The position numbers were made by a program, and so were the translations under genes. A stretch of 64,000 nt of DNA, taken from positions 248,001 to 312,000 of the forward strand of contig NZ_JAQIOZ010000003.1 of the NCBI RefSeq assembly GCF_028023675.1. The letters are read 5' to 3'. Source of the stretch: Primorskyibacter aestuariivivens. GTDB lineage: Bacteria > Pseudomonadota > Alphaproteobacteria > Rhodobacterales > Rhodobacteraceae. Below, piece after piece: positions 9,279 through 16,469 of the stretch (its first letter is position 1; each line of letters starts with the position of its first letter). Below the pieces are notes generated by a model. That model was given only the letters and a program-made list of their open reading frames with translations, searched no databases and had not been told where the DNA came from.

Positions 9279-9397
9279 ACCGGTCCCCGTGATGTTACCC
9301 AGGTCGCTGATAGGGGCAGGCTATGACGCGTCGATGAAGGGGCGGTTACAGCACTGTGACGCACTTGACCGCATTACGGCAACACCGTACACCAGTC

Positions 9398-9453
9398 GCG
9401 TGGCGATTTGTTACCGGATTGCGGGCCACGTAAAAACACTTCCGCTAAAAGGT
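9398..9453 (+). promoter_or_regulatory. SAM-II riboswitch (metA/SAM-alpha motif)
   Basis: The leader of metZ matches the compact SAM-II aptamer. P1 is formed by CGTGGC (9399-9404) with GCCACG (9425-9430). It encloses the conserved GATTTG (9405-9410) and CCGGATTGC (9414-9422) loop and is followed by a spacer and the invariant CGCTAAAAGG (9443-9452), which makes the pseudoknot. SAM-II elements are known from alphaproteobacteria in front of methionine biosynthesis genes. Binding of S-adenosylmethionine should reduce metZ expression. Confidence 0.92.
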
Positions 9454-9462
9454 CAGAGAACG

Positions 9463-9505
9463 AAAGCTCCCGTTCGCTTGACCGCGCCCGGGGGCTTTTG
9501 TTTTG
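9463..9505 (+). terminator. SAM-II expression platform: intrinsic terminator before metZ
   Basis: AAAGCTCCCG (9463-9472) pairs with CGGGGGCTTT (9489-9498) in a 10-bp stem with one G-U pair, followed by TTTTGTTTTG. An alternative, mutually exclusive fold pairs GGTCA (9451-9455) with TGACC (9479-9483) and GAACG (9458-9462) with CGTTC (9471-9475). The alternative begins in the GG that ends the SAM-II aptamer, so ligand binding could favour the terminator. Confidence 0.7.
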
Positions 9506-9518
9506 AAGGGAACAGCAC

Positions 9519-10709
9519 ATGAGCAATGATTGGAACAGCCGCACCAAGCTGGTGCATGGCGGGACACGTCGTTCGCAATATAACGAGGTGAGCGAAGCGC
9601 TCTTCCTCACCCAGGGGTTCGTCTACGACAGTGCGGAACAGGCCGAGGCGCGGTTTATCGAAGCCGGGCCGGACGAATTCATTTATGCGCGCTATGGCAA
9701 CCCGACCGTGGCCATGTTCGAGGACCGTATCGCCGCCCTGGAAGGGGCCGAAGACGCTTTTGCCTGCGCCTCCGGTATGGCGGCGGTGAACGGGGCCCTA
9801 TGCGCCATGCTCAAGGCCGGGGATCACGTTGTTGCGGCGCGGGCGCTGTTTGGATCCTGTCACTACATTCTCGACAGCATCCTGCCTCGATACGGCGTCG
9901 AGGTGACCTTTATCGATGGTACCGATCTTGATCAGTGGCGCGCGGCGGTGCGCGCCGAAACACGTCTGTGTTTCTTCGAGTCTATGAGTAACCCCACGCT
10001 GGAACTTATTGATATCAAATCAGTTTCCGAGATCGCGCATGAGGTCGGCGCATTGGTGGTTGTGGATAACGTGTTCTCGACCCCGATTTACTCTAAGGCC
10101 ATCTCGCAAGGCGCTGATATCGTGACGTATTCTGCTACCAAGCATATGGACGGCCAGGGCCGGGTGCTGGGCGGAGTGATCCTGGGGTCAAAGGAACTGA
10201 TCCGCGGCAAGATCGAGCCCTATATGAAACATACCGGCGGCGCGCTCAGCCCGTTTAATGCCTGGGTGCTGCTCAAAGGGCTTGAGACGATGGATCTTCG
10301 CGTGCGCGCCCAGACGGCAACCGCGCAGATGCTGGCCGAAGCGCTGGAAGGTCATCCGGCACTCTCACGCGTCTTGTATCCCGGTCTCGCGTCACATCCG
10401 CAGCATGATCTGGCAAATGCACAGATGGGTGCGGGCGGCACGGTCCTGTCGTTTGAGATCAAGGGCGGGCGCGATGCGGCCTTTGCCTTTCTCAATGCGC
10501 TGAATATCATCGTGATTTCCAACAATCTGGGTGATGCAAAAACCATTGCGACGCCGCCAGCGTTCACCACCCATCAGCGGTTGCCGGACGATCAGAAAAA
10601 GCTCTTGGGAATCACGCCAGGGTTGATTCGTCTGAGCTGCGGTTTGGAAGATCCGCAGGACCTGTTGGCGGATATCCGCGCGGCGCTTTCTGTGGAACCG
10701 GGCGAATAA
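9519..10709 (+). CDS. metZ: O-succinylhomoserine sulfhydrylase
   Basis: A 396-residue PLP enzyme of the Cys/Met-metabolism (gamma family) fold that makes homocysteine from O-succinylhomoserine and sulfide, the direct-sulfhydrylation route to methionine. Visible features include 'LTQGFVYDSAEQAEARF', 'YARYGNPTVAMFEDRIAALEGAE' and the PLP-binding lysine in 'TYSATKHMDGQGR' with 'GGALSPFNAWVLLKGLETM'. Length and start are standard, with GAAGGGA 8 bases before the ATG. The SAM-II riboswitch and its terminator lie immediately upstream. Members of this fold are easily confused with cystathionine synthases, but the sequence pattern and the riboswitch support MetZ. Confidence 0.93.
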   Translation: MSNDWNSRTKLVHGGTRRSQYNEVSEALFLTQGFVYDSAEQAEARFIEAGPDEFIYARYGNPTVAMFEDRIAALEGAEDAFACASGMAAVNGALCAMLKAGDHVVAARALFGSCHYILDSILPRYGVEVTFIDGTDLDQWRAAVRAETRLCFFESMSNPTLELIDIKSVSEIAHEVGALVVVDNVFSTPIYSKAISQGADIVTYSATKHMDGQGRVLGGVILGSKELIRGKIEPYMKHTGGALSPFNAWVLLKGLETMDLRVRAQTATAQMLAEALEGHPALSRVLYPGLASHPQHDLANAQMGAGGTVLSFEIKGGRDAAFAFLNALNIIVISNNLGDAKTIATPPAFTTHQRLPDDQKKLLGITPGLIRLSCGLEDPQDLLADIRAALSVEPGE

Positions 10710-10807
10710 CCGCCGGTGCAGCAGGGGAGGCAAGACTTTTCTGGCGCGACCGTGGGTGCTGCGCGATAGAGGTCTCGATGCAACCATCAGGATAGAGGGA
10801 ACCTCAC

Positions 10808-11005
10808 ATGAAGGCACTTACACTCACGGCATGTCTCGCCGTTTCAAGCTTGGCCGCGCTGCCGGCGATCGCGCAAGACGCAACTGACGCTGATCCGTTC
10901 ATTGCCACCCAAGGCGATGGCACCGCGCTGGGCGTCGTGGGCGGCATGACACTTCTGATCCTGATCGCCGCGGCCACGAATGACTCGTCTTCGGGCACCG
11001 ATTGA
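10808..11005 (+). CDS. Small secreted or membrane-anchored protein
   Basis: A 65-residue protein of unknown function. It has a signal peptide (MKALTLTACLAVSSLAALPAIA, cleavage near residue 22), a short acidic linker, a Gly-rich hydrophobic segment 'LGVVGGMTLLILIAAAT' and a Ser-rich end 'NDSSSGTD'. A GAGGGAACC site precedes the ATG. Proteins with this plan (signal peptide, Gly-rich helix, SSSGT tail) are widespread in Rhodobacteraceae and are generally annotated hypothetical. It is separate from metZ by about 100 bases and from folE2 by 134. Confidence 0.75.
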   Translation: MKALTLTACLAVSSLAALPAIAQDATDADPFIATQGDGTALGVVGGMTLLILIAAATNDSSSGTD

Positions 11006-11037
11006 TCGGATTTAATTGAAGAGGCGTCGGGTCCGGG

Positions 11038-11066
11038 TGATCCGGCGCCGGTTTCCCTGCGTATGA
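11038..11066 (+). promoter_or_regulatory. Candidate RpoE/ECF-type promoter before folE2
   Basis: TGATCC (11038-11043), an 18-base spacer, then TATGA (11062-11066). This is one base from the TGATCC-N18-TAAGA pattern of RpoE-ChrR targets in Rhodobacter sphaeroides. The -10 mismatch makes it only a candidate. Confidence 0.22.
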
Positions 11067-11139
11067 ATGATATGTGTTGGAAATATGCGCGCTAAGTGCA
11101 TAGATACCTGTCACGCGAGGTCGCAAGGGGGACCATGCC

Positions 11140-12237
11140 ATGAATATCCATACGCCGGGTTTTGAAAACCAGCCGTCACGCGAAGAGGCGGAAAAAGCCG
11201 CTGAGTTGCTGCGCAACTGGGCTGTGGCCCAGGGGGCACGGGATCCGGACACGGTACGGGATCTCATGGAGCTTGTTGGCGGGGTTGACAGCCTGGCCTA
11301 TCCGGCGCTGGCGCGGATCTATGACCCGGAATTCGCCGTAGACGCCGACTACAAAGCCTCCTTGCCCGATTTGCAGAATGGCCCCGCATCCCTGATCCGC
11401 GGGGCAAATGAACCGATTCAGCATGTCGGTATCTCGAATTTCCGCCTGCCGATCCGCTACCATACCCGCGACAATGGTGATCTGACCCTTGAGACCTCGG
11501 TCACGGGGACCGTCAGCCTTGATGCCGACAAGAAGGGTATCAACATGTCGCGCATTATGCGCAGCTTCTACAAGCACGCGGAAAAGACGTTTTCCTTTGG
11601 CGTGATCGAAGCGGCGCTGGACGATTACAAGGCCGATCTCGAAAGCATCGATGCGCGCATCCAGACGCGGTTTTCTTTCCCCGTAAAAGTGGACAGTTTG
11701 CGGTCCGGGCTGAGTGGATACCAGTATTATGACATCGCTCTGGAACTGGTGGAGCAGGATGGAGAGCGTAAGAAAATCGTACATCTGGATTATGTTTACA
11801 GCTCGACTTGCCCGTGTTCGCTTGAACTTTCCGAACATGCGCGCCGGGAGAGGGGCCAATTGGCCACTCCGCATTCGCAGCGCTCCGTTGCGCGTATCTC
11901 GGTCGAGGTGACCGGGGCGAAATGCCTGTGGTTCGAGGATCTGATCGACATGTGCCGCCGCGCCGTGCCGACGGAAACACAGGTGATGGTCAAACGCGAG
12001 GACGAACAGGCCTTTGCAGAGTTGAATGCCGCCAACCCGATCTTTGTTGAGGACGCCGCGCGCCTGTTTTGTGAGCAATTGCAAGCGGATGCCCGTGTCG
12101 GCGATTTCCGCGTTGCCGCCAGCCATCAGGAAAGCCTGCATTCGCATGACGCGATTTCGGTGCTGACCTCGGGGCAGACATTTGCGCAATCGAGCATCGA
12201 TCCACGCTACTTTGCGTCGTTTTTCCACGTCGGTTGA
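11140..12237 (+). CDS. folE2: GTP cyclohydrolase IB (FolE2)
   Basis: A 365-residue cytoplasmic enzyme that converts GTP to 7,8-dihydroneopterin triphosphate, the first step of tetrahydrofolate synthesis. It is the type IB (COG1469) enzyme, which can use metals other than zinc, unlike FolE. The hallmark active-site stretch is 'YSSTCPCSLELSEHARRERGQLATPHSQRSVA' (read in parts), with the catalytic/metal Cys in TCPCS. 'GISNFRLPIRY' and 'VSLDADKKGINMSR' are also family-typical. No folE is seen in the window. Many bacteria express folE2 under zinc limitation, but I see no Zur site here. Confidence 0.93.
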   Translation: MNIHTPGFENQPSREEAEKAAELLRNWAVAQGARDPDTVRDLMELVGGVDSLAYPALARIYDPEFAVDADYKASLPDLQNGPASLIRGANEPIQHVGISNFRLPIRYHTRDNGDLTLETSVTGTVSLDADKKGINMSRIMRSFYKHAEKTFSFGVIEAALDDYKADLESIDARIQTRFSFPVKVDSLRSGLSGYQYYDIALELVEQDGERKKIVHLDYVYSSTCPCSLELSEHARRERGQLATPHSQRSVARISVEVTGAKCLWFEDLIDMCRRAVPTETQVMVKREDEQAFAELNAANPIFVEDAARLFCEQLQADARVGDFRVAASHQESLHSHDAISVLTSGQTFAQSSIDPRYFASFFHVG

Positions 12238-12473
12238 TCCCTGCCGACCTCCCGGCTTGGCGCTTGCCTGTTGCATTTTAACACGCGTCAGGCACGCCAT
12301 CCTTTGTATTTATGTAATTTACAACAATGCATTACGCCGCGTTTCTGATGTAACGCCTGGCGCAGCATGAGCGAAAAACGCGATATTCGCGAAACTGTTA
12401 ATCGCATCATGACAAACCAACCCTACATTCACTGTCAGGGAGGAAACCGAAACGATAACGCATGAGGTTTCCA

Positions 12474-12701
12474 ATGCAGATGAACAATGTCCAACTCCGC
12501 TACCCTCATCCCGGCTGGCGCCAGAGGCTGGATGCCTATTTCGCCAACCTGGGTCAGGGGGTGAATGCCGCAACCCTGATGCGCGCCCGCATGGGCGAGG
12601 TGGCCGGGCTTGAATCGCTCAGTGATGCTGAACTGCGCGAGATTGGGCTCAGGCGCGTTGATATCCCGGCCCGCGTCTTCGACGACATGTTCGCTGCCTG
12701 A
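12474..12701 (+). CDS. DUF1127-domain small protein
   Basis: A 75-residue protein (MQMNNVQLRYPHPGWRQRL...). The C-terminal half 'LSDAELREIGLRRVDIPARVFDDMFA' is the DUF1127 motif (LSD.ELRDIGL.R.DI). Start choice is uncertain: ATG 12474 has GAGG 6 bases upstream, while 12462 has a GGGAGGAAAC too far away (16 bases) and 12480 is also possible. DUF1127 proteins are small, Arg-rich and linked to stress responses, RNA turnover and phosphate metabolism in alphaproteobacteria. This copy is unlike the second DUF1127 gene at 20092-20304, being longer at the N-terminus and lacking a small-RNA array behind it. Confidence 0.75.
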   Translation: MQMNNVQLRYPHPGWRQRLDAYFANLGQGVNAATLMRARMGEVAGLESLSDAELREIGLRRVDIPARVFDDMFAA

Positions 12702-12753
12702 CAGGTCGCGTTCCGCTTGACAGCCCCGGCGGGGCGGGCCAACGCTCGGCCTC

Positions 12754-14202
12754 ATGTTTGATATTCGCCCCGTCGGATATGTGATCGGTTTGCTCGTGGC
12801 CTTTCTGGGGGCCATGATGCTGTTGCCGTTTCTTGTGGACGTGGCCGAGGGGCGCGGCCATTGGCCTGTTTTCGTGGAAAGCGGCGTCATCACCATGCTC
12901 TCGGGCGGGCTGATTGCGCTGGCCTGTTCCAACGGGGTCAAGGAAGGGCTGTCGATCCAACAGACCTTTTTGTTGACCACGGGCGTCTGGCTTGCGCTGC
13001 CTGTCTTTGGGGCGTTGCCATTCGTGATTGGCGAAACGGATGCGCGATATGTGGACGCGTTCTTTGAGGCCATGTCGGGGCTGACCACCACCGGCTCCAC
13101 GGTCTTTTCCGGTCTGGATGACATGCCCAAGGGCCTGTTGCTGTGGCGTGGGCTGCTGCAATGGCTGGGCGGGATCGGGATCATTGTTGTCGCCATGGTG
13201 TTCCTGCCCGAACTGCGGGTCGGTGGGATGCAGATTTTCCGCGCGGAAGGCTTTGACACGATGGGTAAGATCCTGCCACGCGCGACCCAGATCGCCTCGC
13301 AGATCTCGGTCATTTATGTCAGCCTCACGCTGATCTGCGCGTTGCTCTACATGCTCTTTGGGATGGAGGCGTTTGACGCCTCGGTGCACGCGCTCACCAC
13401 CATCGCGACCGGGGGCTTTTCCACCTATGACGCGTCCTTTGGCGCGTTCACCGGGCCGCTGGAATATGTCGCGGCGATCTTCATGGTGCTCGCGGCGCTG
13501 CCTTTTGTGCGCTACGTGCAGTTGATCAACGGCTCGACCCGCCCCTTGTTTCGCGACGCACAGGTGCGCGGGTTCGTGCTGGTGCTGGTGCTTGTCGTGC
13601 TCAGCTCGGCCGGTTTCCTGATGCTGCGGTTTGGCTATGGCCCGGAACAGGCGCTGAGAGAGGCCCTGTTCAACATCACCTCGATCCTGACCGGAACCGG
13701 TTATGCCAGCGTCGATTACATGGGCTGGGGCGCGATGATGGTGGCGGTGTTCTTTTTCCTTGGTCTTGTGGGCGGCTGCGCGGGCTCGACCGCCTGTTCT
13801 GTCAAGATCTTCCGCTACCAGCTATTGTTCGCCTCGATCCGGGTGCAGCTCAAGCGTATCCGCTCGCCCCACGGCGTCTTTACCCCAAGGTATGAGGGCC
13901 GCCCGGTGAGCGATGATGTCCTGTCCTCGGTCATGTCGTTCTTTGTGTTTTTCGTGGTGTCCATGGGTATCCTGTCGGTGCTCTTGTCCGCCACGGGGCT
14001 GGATTTCGTCACCTCGATCTCGGGCGCGGCCACGGCGCTGGCCAATGTCGGTCCGGGGCTGGGCGACACGATCGGCCCGGCGGGCAATTTCGGCGCGCTC
14101 AACGACACGGCCAAATGGCTGCTCTCGGCGGCGATGCTGATCGGGCGGCTGGAGCTTCTGGCGGTTTACGCCATTCTGACGGTGAATTTCTGGAGGGCCT
14201 GA
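12754..14202 (+). CDS. trkH: TrkH family potassium uptake protein
   Basis: A 482-residue inner-membrane K+ channel subunit. The four pore loops of the MPM repeats are visible: 'FFEAMSGLTTTGSTVFSGL', 'HALTTIATGGFSTYDASF', 'FNITSILTGTGYASVDY' and a last one around 'SGAATALANVGPGLGD'. Gly residues of the selectivity filter lie in TTTGST, ATGGFS, LTGTGY and ANVGPG. It needs a cytoplasmic TrkA-type regulatory subunit, which is not in this window. Its stop codon is one base before the start of the decarboxylase gene, so the two are probably co-transcribed. Confidence 0.93.
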   Translation: MFDIRPVGYVIGLLVAFLGAMMLLPFLVDVAEGRGHWPVFVESGVITMLSGGLIALACSNGVKEGLSIQQTFLLTTGVWLALPVFGALPFVIGETDARYVDAFFEAMSGLTTTGSTVFSGLDDMPKGLLLWRGLLQWLGGIGIIVVAMVFLPELRVGGMQIFRAEGFDTMGKILPRATQIASQISVIYVSLTLICALLYMLFGMEAFDASVHALTTIATGGFSTYDASFGAFTGPLEYVAAIFMVLAALPFVRYVQLINGSTRPLFRDAQVRGFVLVLVLVVLSSAGFLMLRFGYGPEQALREALFNITSILTGTGYASVDYMGWGAMMVAVFFFLGLVGGCAGSTACSVKIFRYQLLFASIRVQLKRIRSPHGVFTPRYEGRPVSDDVLSSVMSFFVFFVVSMGILSVLLSATGLDFVTSISGAATALANVGPGLGDTIGPAGNFGALNDTAKWLLSAAMLIGRLELLAVYAILTVNFWRA

Positions 14203-14203
14203 C

Positions 14204-15817
14204 ATGACCGGCAACAAACGTCCGCTTGGCGCGCAGATCTCGCATATGCTCAAGGCGCGGGGCGTGGATGTGATCTTCGGCATTCCCGGCGTGCATAATA
14301 TCGAGATGTATCGCGGCATCGAAGAGGCGGGGATCACCCATGTGCTCGCGCGGCATGAACAGGGCGCGGGCTTCATGGCCGATGGCTATGCGCGCGCCAG
14401 CGGCAAGCCCGGCGTGGCCTATGTGATCACCGGACCGGGGCTTTGCAATGCGATGACGGCGCTGGGGCAGGCCTATTCGGATTCGGTGCCGGTGCTGATG
14501 ATCTCATCCTGTCTTGATGAGACCGCGGCGCGGCGCGGGCAGTTGCACCAGATGAAGGATCAGCGCGCGGCGGCGGAAACGGTCTGCGACTGGTCCGAAG
14601 AGGCGCGCGGCCCAGAGGCGGCTTATGCGCTGATTGACCGGGCGTTCATGGAATTCGCCACCGCGCGGCCCCGCCCGAAACATCTTCAGGTGCCGATTGC
14701 CCTTGCAGGCGGTCAGGCCGTCCCACCATGTGAGTCTGGGCCTTCGGCTACGGTCCCGCCCGCCCGCCCGAAAGCCCGCGATGCGGATATGACCGCGCTG
14801 ATCGACGCGGTGCTGGCGGCAGAGAAACCGCTCTTTGTCTTTGGCGGCGGTGCGCGCGGTGGGGCGGCGGCGGTCCCTGCGCTCTTGCAACAGACCGGCG
14901 CGGCGGCCTTCACCACCTATGCCGGGCGCGGTCTGGTGCCAGCAGACCACCCCCTGAGTTTTGGCTCTTACCTCGCGCGTCCCGACTCGGCGGCGATTTT
15001 CGCCGAAGCTGATCTGCTGATCGCAGTGGGAACGGAGCTGTCCGAGGTGGATCTGTGGCGCGACACGCCCGGCCAGACCTGCCGGACCATCCGCATCGAC
15101 ATCGACCCGGAGGTGCTGGCGCAATGCGGCCCCGGCGACATGGCGATTCAGGGGGATGCAGGGGCGTTGCTTCGCGCGCTGAGCATCGCCATTCCGGCGC
15201 GGGTCGATGACCAGCCGCCGAAATGGGATGCCGCGCAGGTGGCCGAGACGCGCGCGCGCTGGCGGGCCGAGACGGATGCGGAGCGCCCCGGCATCGTGCC
15301 GGTCTGTGATGCGCTGCGCGCGGTGATCCCGCCCGACACGCTGATCTATTCCGACATGACCCAGTTCGCCTATGTCGCGAAAGAGGTTTGGGATATGGAC
15401 GCGCCGGGGCTGTGGCATCATCCATATGGATTCGGCACGCTGGGCTACGCGTTGCCCGCCGCGATTGGCGGGGCGCTGGGGCGGCCCGGTCATCCGGTTG
15501 TGGCCATCGTGGGGGATTACGGCTTCCAGTACACGCTGCAGGAACTCGGCGTTGCGGTCGAACTGGGCCTGCCGCTGGTGATCCTGATCTGGGACAATGC
15601 CAAGCTGAAAGAGATCGAGGACGCGATGGTCGCCAGCCAGATCGCGCCCAATGCGGTGGTGGCGCACAATCCGGATTTTGGCGTGCTGGCCGAGGCCTAT
15701 GGCGCGCGTTCGGAAGAGCCGGGCACATTGAGTGATCTGCAAGCGGCGGTGAAGGCCGCGCTGGCGGCGGACGGGCCAACGCTGATCTGGATGAATCAGG
15801 ACCTGGCCTCTCGGTAA
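14204..15817 (+). CDS. ThDP-dependent decarboxylase, 5-guanidino-2-oxopentanoate decarboxylase-like
   Basis: A 537-residue thiamine-diphosphate enzyme of the acetolactate synthase/AruI family. The catalytic Glu is in 'LARHEQGAGFMADGYARASGKPG' (read in parts), and the ThDP/Mg motif is 'GDYGFQYTLQELGVAVELGLPL' with the closing Asn in 'IWDNAKLKEIED'. AruI decarboxylates 5-guanidino-2-oxopentanoate in the arginine transaminase pathway. This assignment is by overall similarity of the conserved parts as I recall them; acetolactate synthase-like or other 2-oxo acid decarboxylase activity is possible. No small regulatory subunit gene is adjacent, which argues against a biosynthetic acetolactate synthase. 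Confidence 0.75.
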   Translation: MTGNKRPLGAQISHMLKARGVDVIFGIPGVHNIEMYRGIEEAGITHVLARHEQGAGFMADGYARASGKPGVAYVITGPGLCNAMTALGQAYSDSVPVLMISSCLDETAARRGQLHQMKDQRAAAETVCDWSEEARGPEAAYALIDRAFMEFATARPRPKHLQVPIALAGGQAVPPCESGPSATVPPARPKARDADMTALIDAVLAAEKPLFVFGGGARGGAAAVPALLQQTGAAAFTTYAGRGLVPADHPLSFGSYLARPDSAAIFAEADLLIAVGTELSEVDLWRDTPGQTCRTIRIDIDPEVLAQCGPGDMAIQGDAGALLRALSIAIPARVDDQPPKWDAAQVAETRARWRAETDAERPGIVPVCDALRAVIPPDTLIYSDMTQFAYVAKEVWDMDAPGLWHHPYGFGTLGYALPAAIGGALGRPGHPVVAIVGDYGFQYTLQELGVAVELGLPLVILIWDNAKLKEIEDAMVASQIAPNAVVAHNPDFGVLAEAYGARSEEPGTLSDLQAAVKAALAADGPTLIWMNQDLASR

Positions 15818-15913
15818 AGTCCATTTTTAATAAAGGCTTAAGTAACCAATCCTTAGCTTTTTTCTGTCTTTCTGCTACCTGACGCGTTGCGAAGGGAAGG
15901 GTTTGGAAAGACC

Positions 15914-16399
15914 ATGTTCTACCAGATGTTTTATACCAGTGAGATGATCCCCGGCTTCACCAAGGCCGATCTCGCCCGGGTTTTGGAGGTATCGCGCCGT
16001 AACAACGCGCTATTGCAGCTGACGGGCATGCTAATCACCCATGAGGGCAAATTCTTTCAGGTGCTCGAAGGCCCCAAGAACAATGTCGAGAAATGCTTTG
16101 CCCTGATCGGCCGGGACAAACGGCATCGTGGGCTTGCCATCGTGTCCAAAGGCTATGCCAAGCAGCGCGCCTTTTCCGGATGGCGCATGGCCTATCATGA
16201 CCCGTCCGATCTTCCCGACAGCCTGCGCAAGACGGTGTTTTCCATTTACAAACTTGTTCCGCCGCGCAGCCCGGATCGCAGCGACGATCCAAGGACCCAG
16301 GAACAGGTGCGCAAGTTCCTTGCCGGGTTCGACTGGCTGCGCCCGGATGTGAAGCCGGATGGGATTCCCTCGGGCGGCGGCACGCAAGCGGCGTCATAA
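15914..16399 (+). CDS. BLUF-domain blue-light sensor
   Basis: A 161-residue protein made of a BLUF (sensor of blue light using FAD) domain in residues 1-95 and a short C-terminal extension. Key flavin-pocket residues are visible: the Tyr near the N-terminus (FYQMFYTS), Asn in 'SRRNNALLQLTGMLI', Gln in 'GKFFQVLEG' and 'FSGWRMAY' in the position of the semi-conserved Trp/Met strand. There is no EAL, cyclase or DNA-binding domain, so it must signal by protein-protein contacts, as short BLUF proteins do. ATG 15914 is chosen over a TTG at 15887, which would add nine unconserved residues. It sits alone between a decarboxylase and uvrD. Confidence 0.9.
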   Translation: MFYQMFYTSEMIPGFTKADLARVLEVSRRNNALLQLTGMLITHEGKFFQVLEGPKNNVEKCFALIGRDKRHRGLAIVSKGYAKQRAFSGWRMAYHDPSDLPDSLRKTVFSIYKLVPPRSPDRSDDPRTQEQVRKFLAGFDWLRPDVKPDGIPSGGGTQAAS

Positions 16400-16414
16400 G
16401 CGGAAATTGTTCGC

Positions 16415-16429
16415 GAACGAAACCTGAAC
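16415..16429 (+). promoter_or_regulatory. LexA (SOS) box upstream of uvrD
   Basis: GAAC-GAAACCT-GAAC is an exact match to the alphaproteobacterial LexA operator (GTTC-N7-GTTC read on the other strand). It lies 41 bases before the helicase start codon, a position suited to repression, and predicts DNA-damage induction of the helicase. Confidence 0.65.
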
Positions 16430-16469
16430 ACCGCTTTTCATCCGTGTCTGCCCGCGTTACTCTGCGGGC

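Noticed and set aside
15818-15880. Terminator after the ThDP decarboxylase
   Set aside because: GGCTTAAG and CTTAGC before a T tract pair only imperfectly, so I did not list it.
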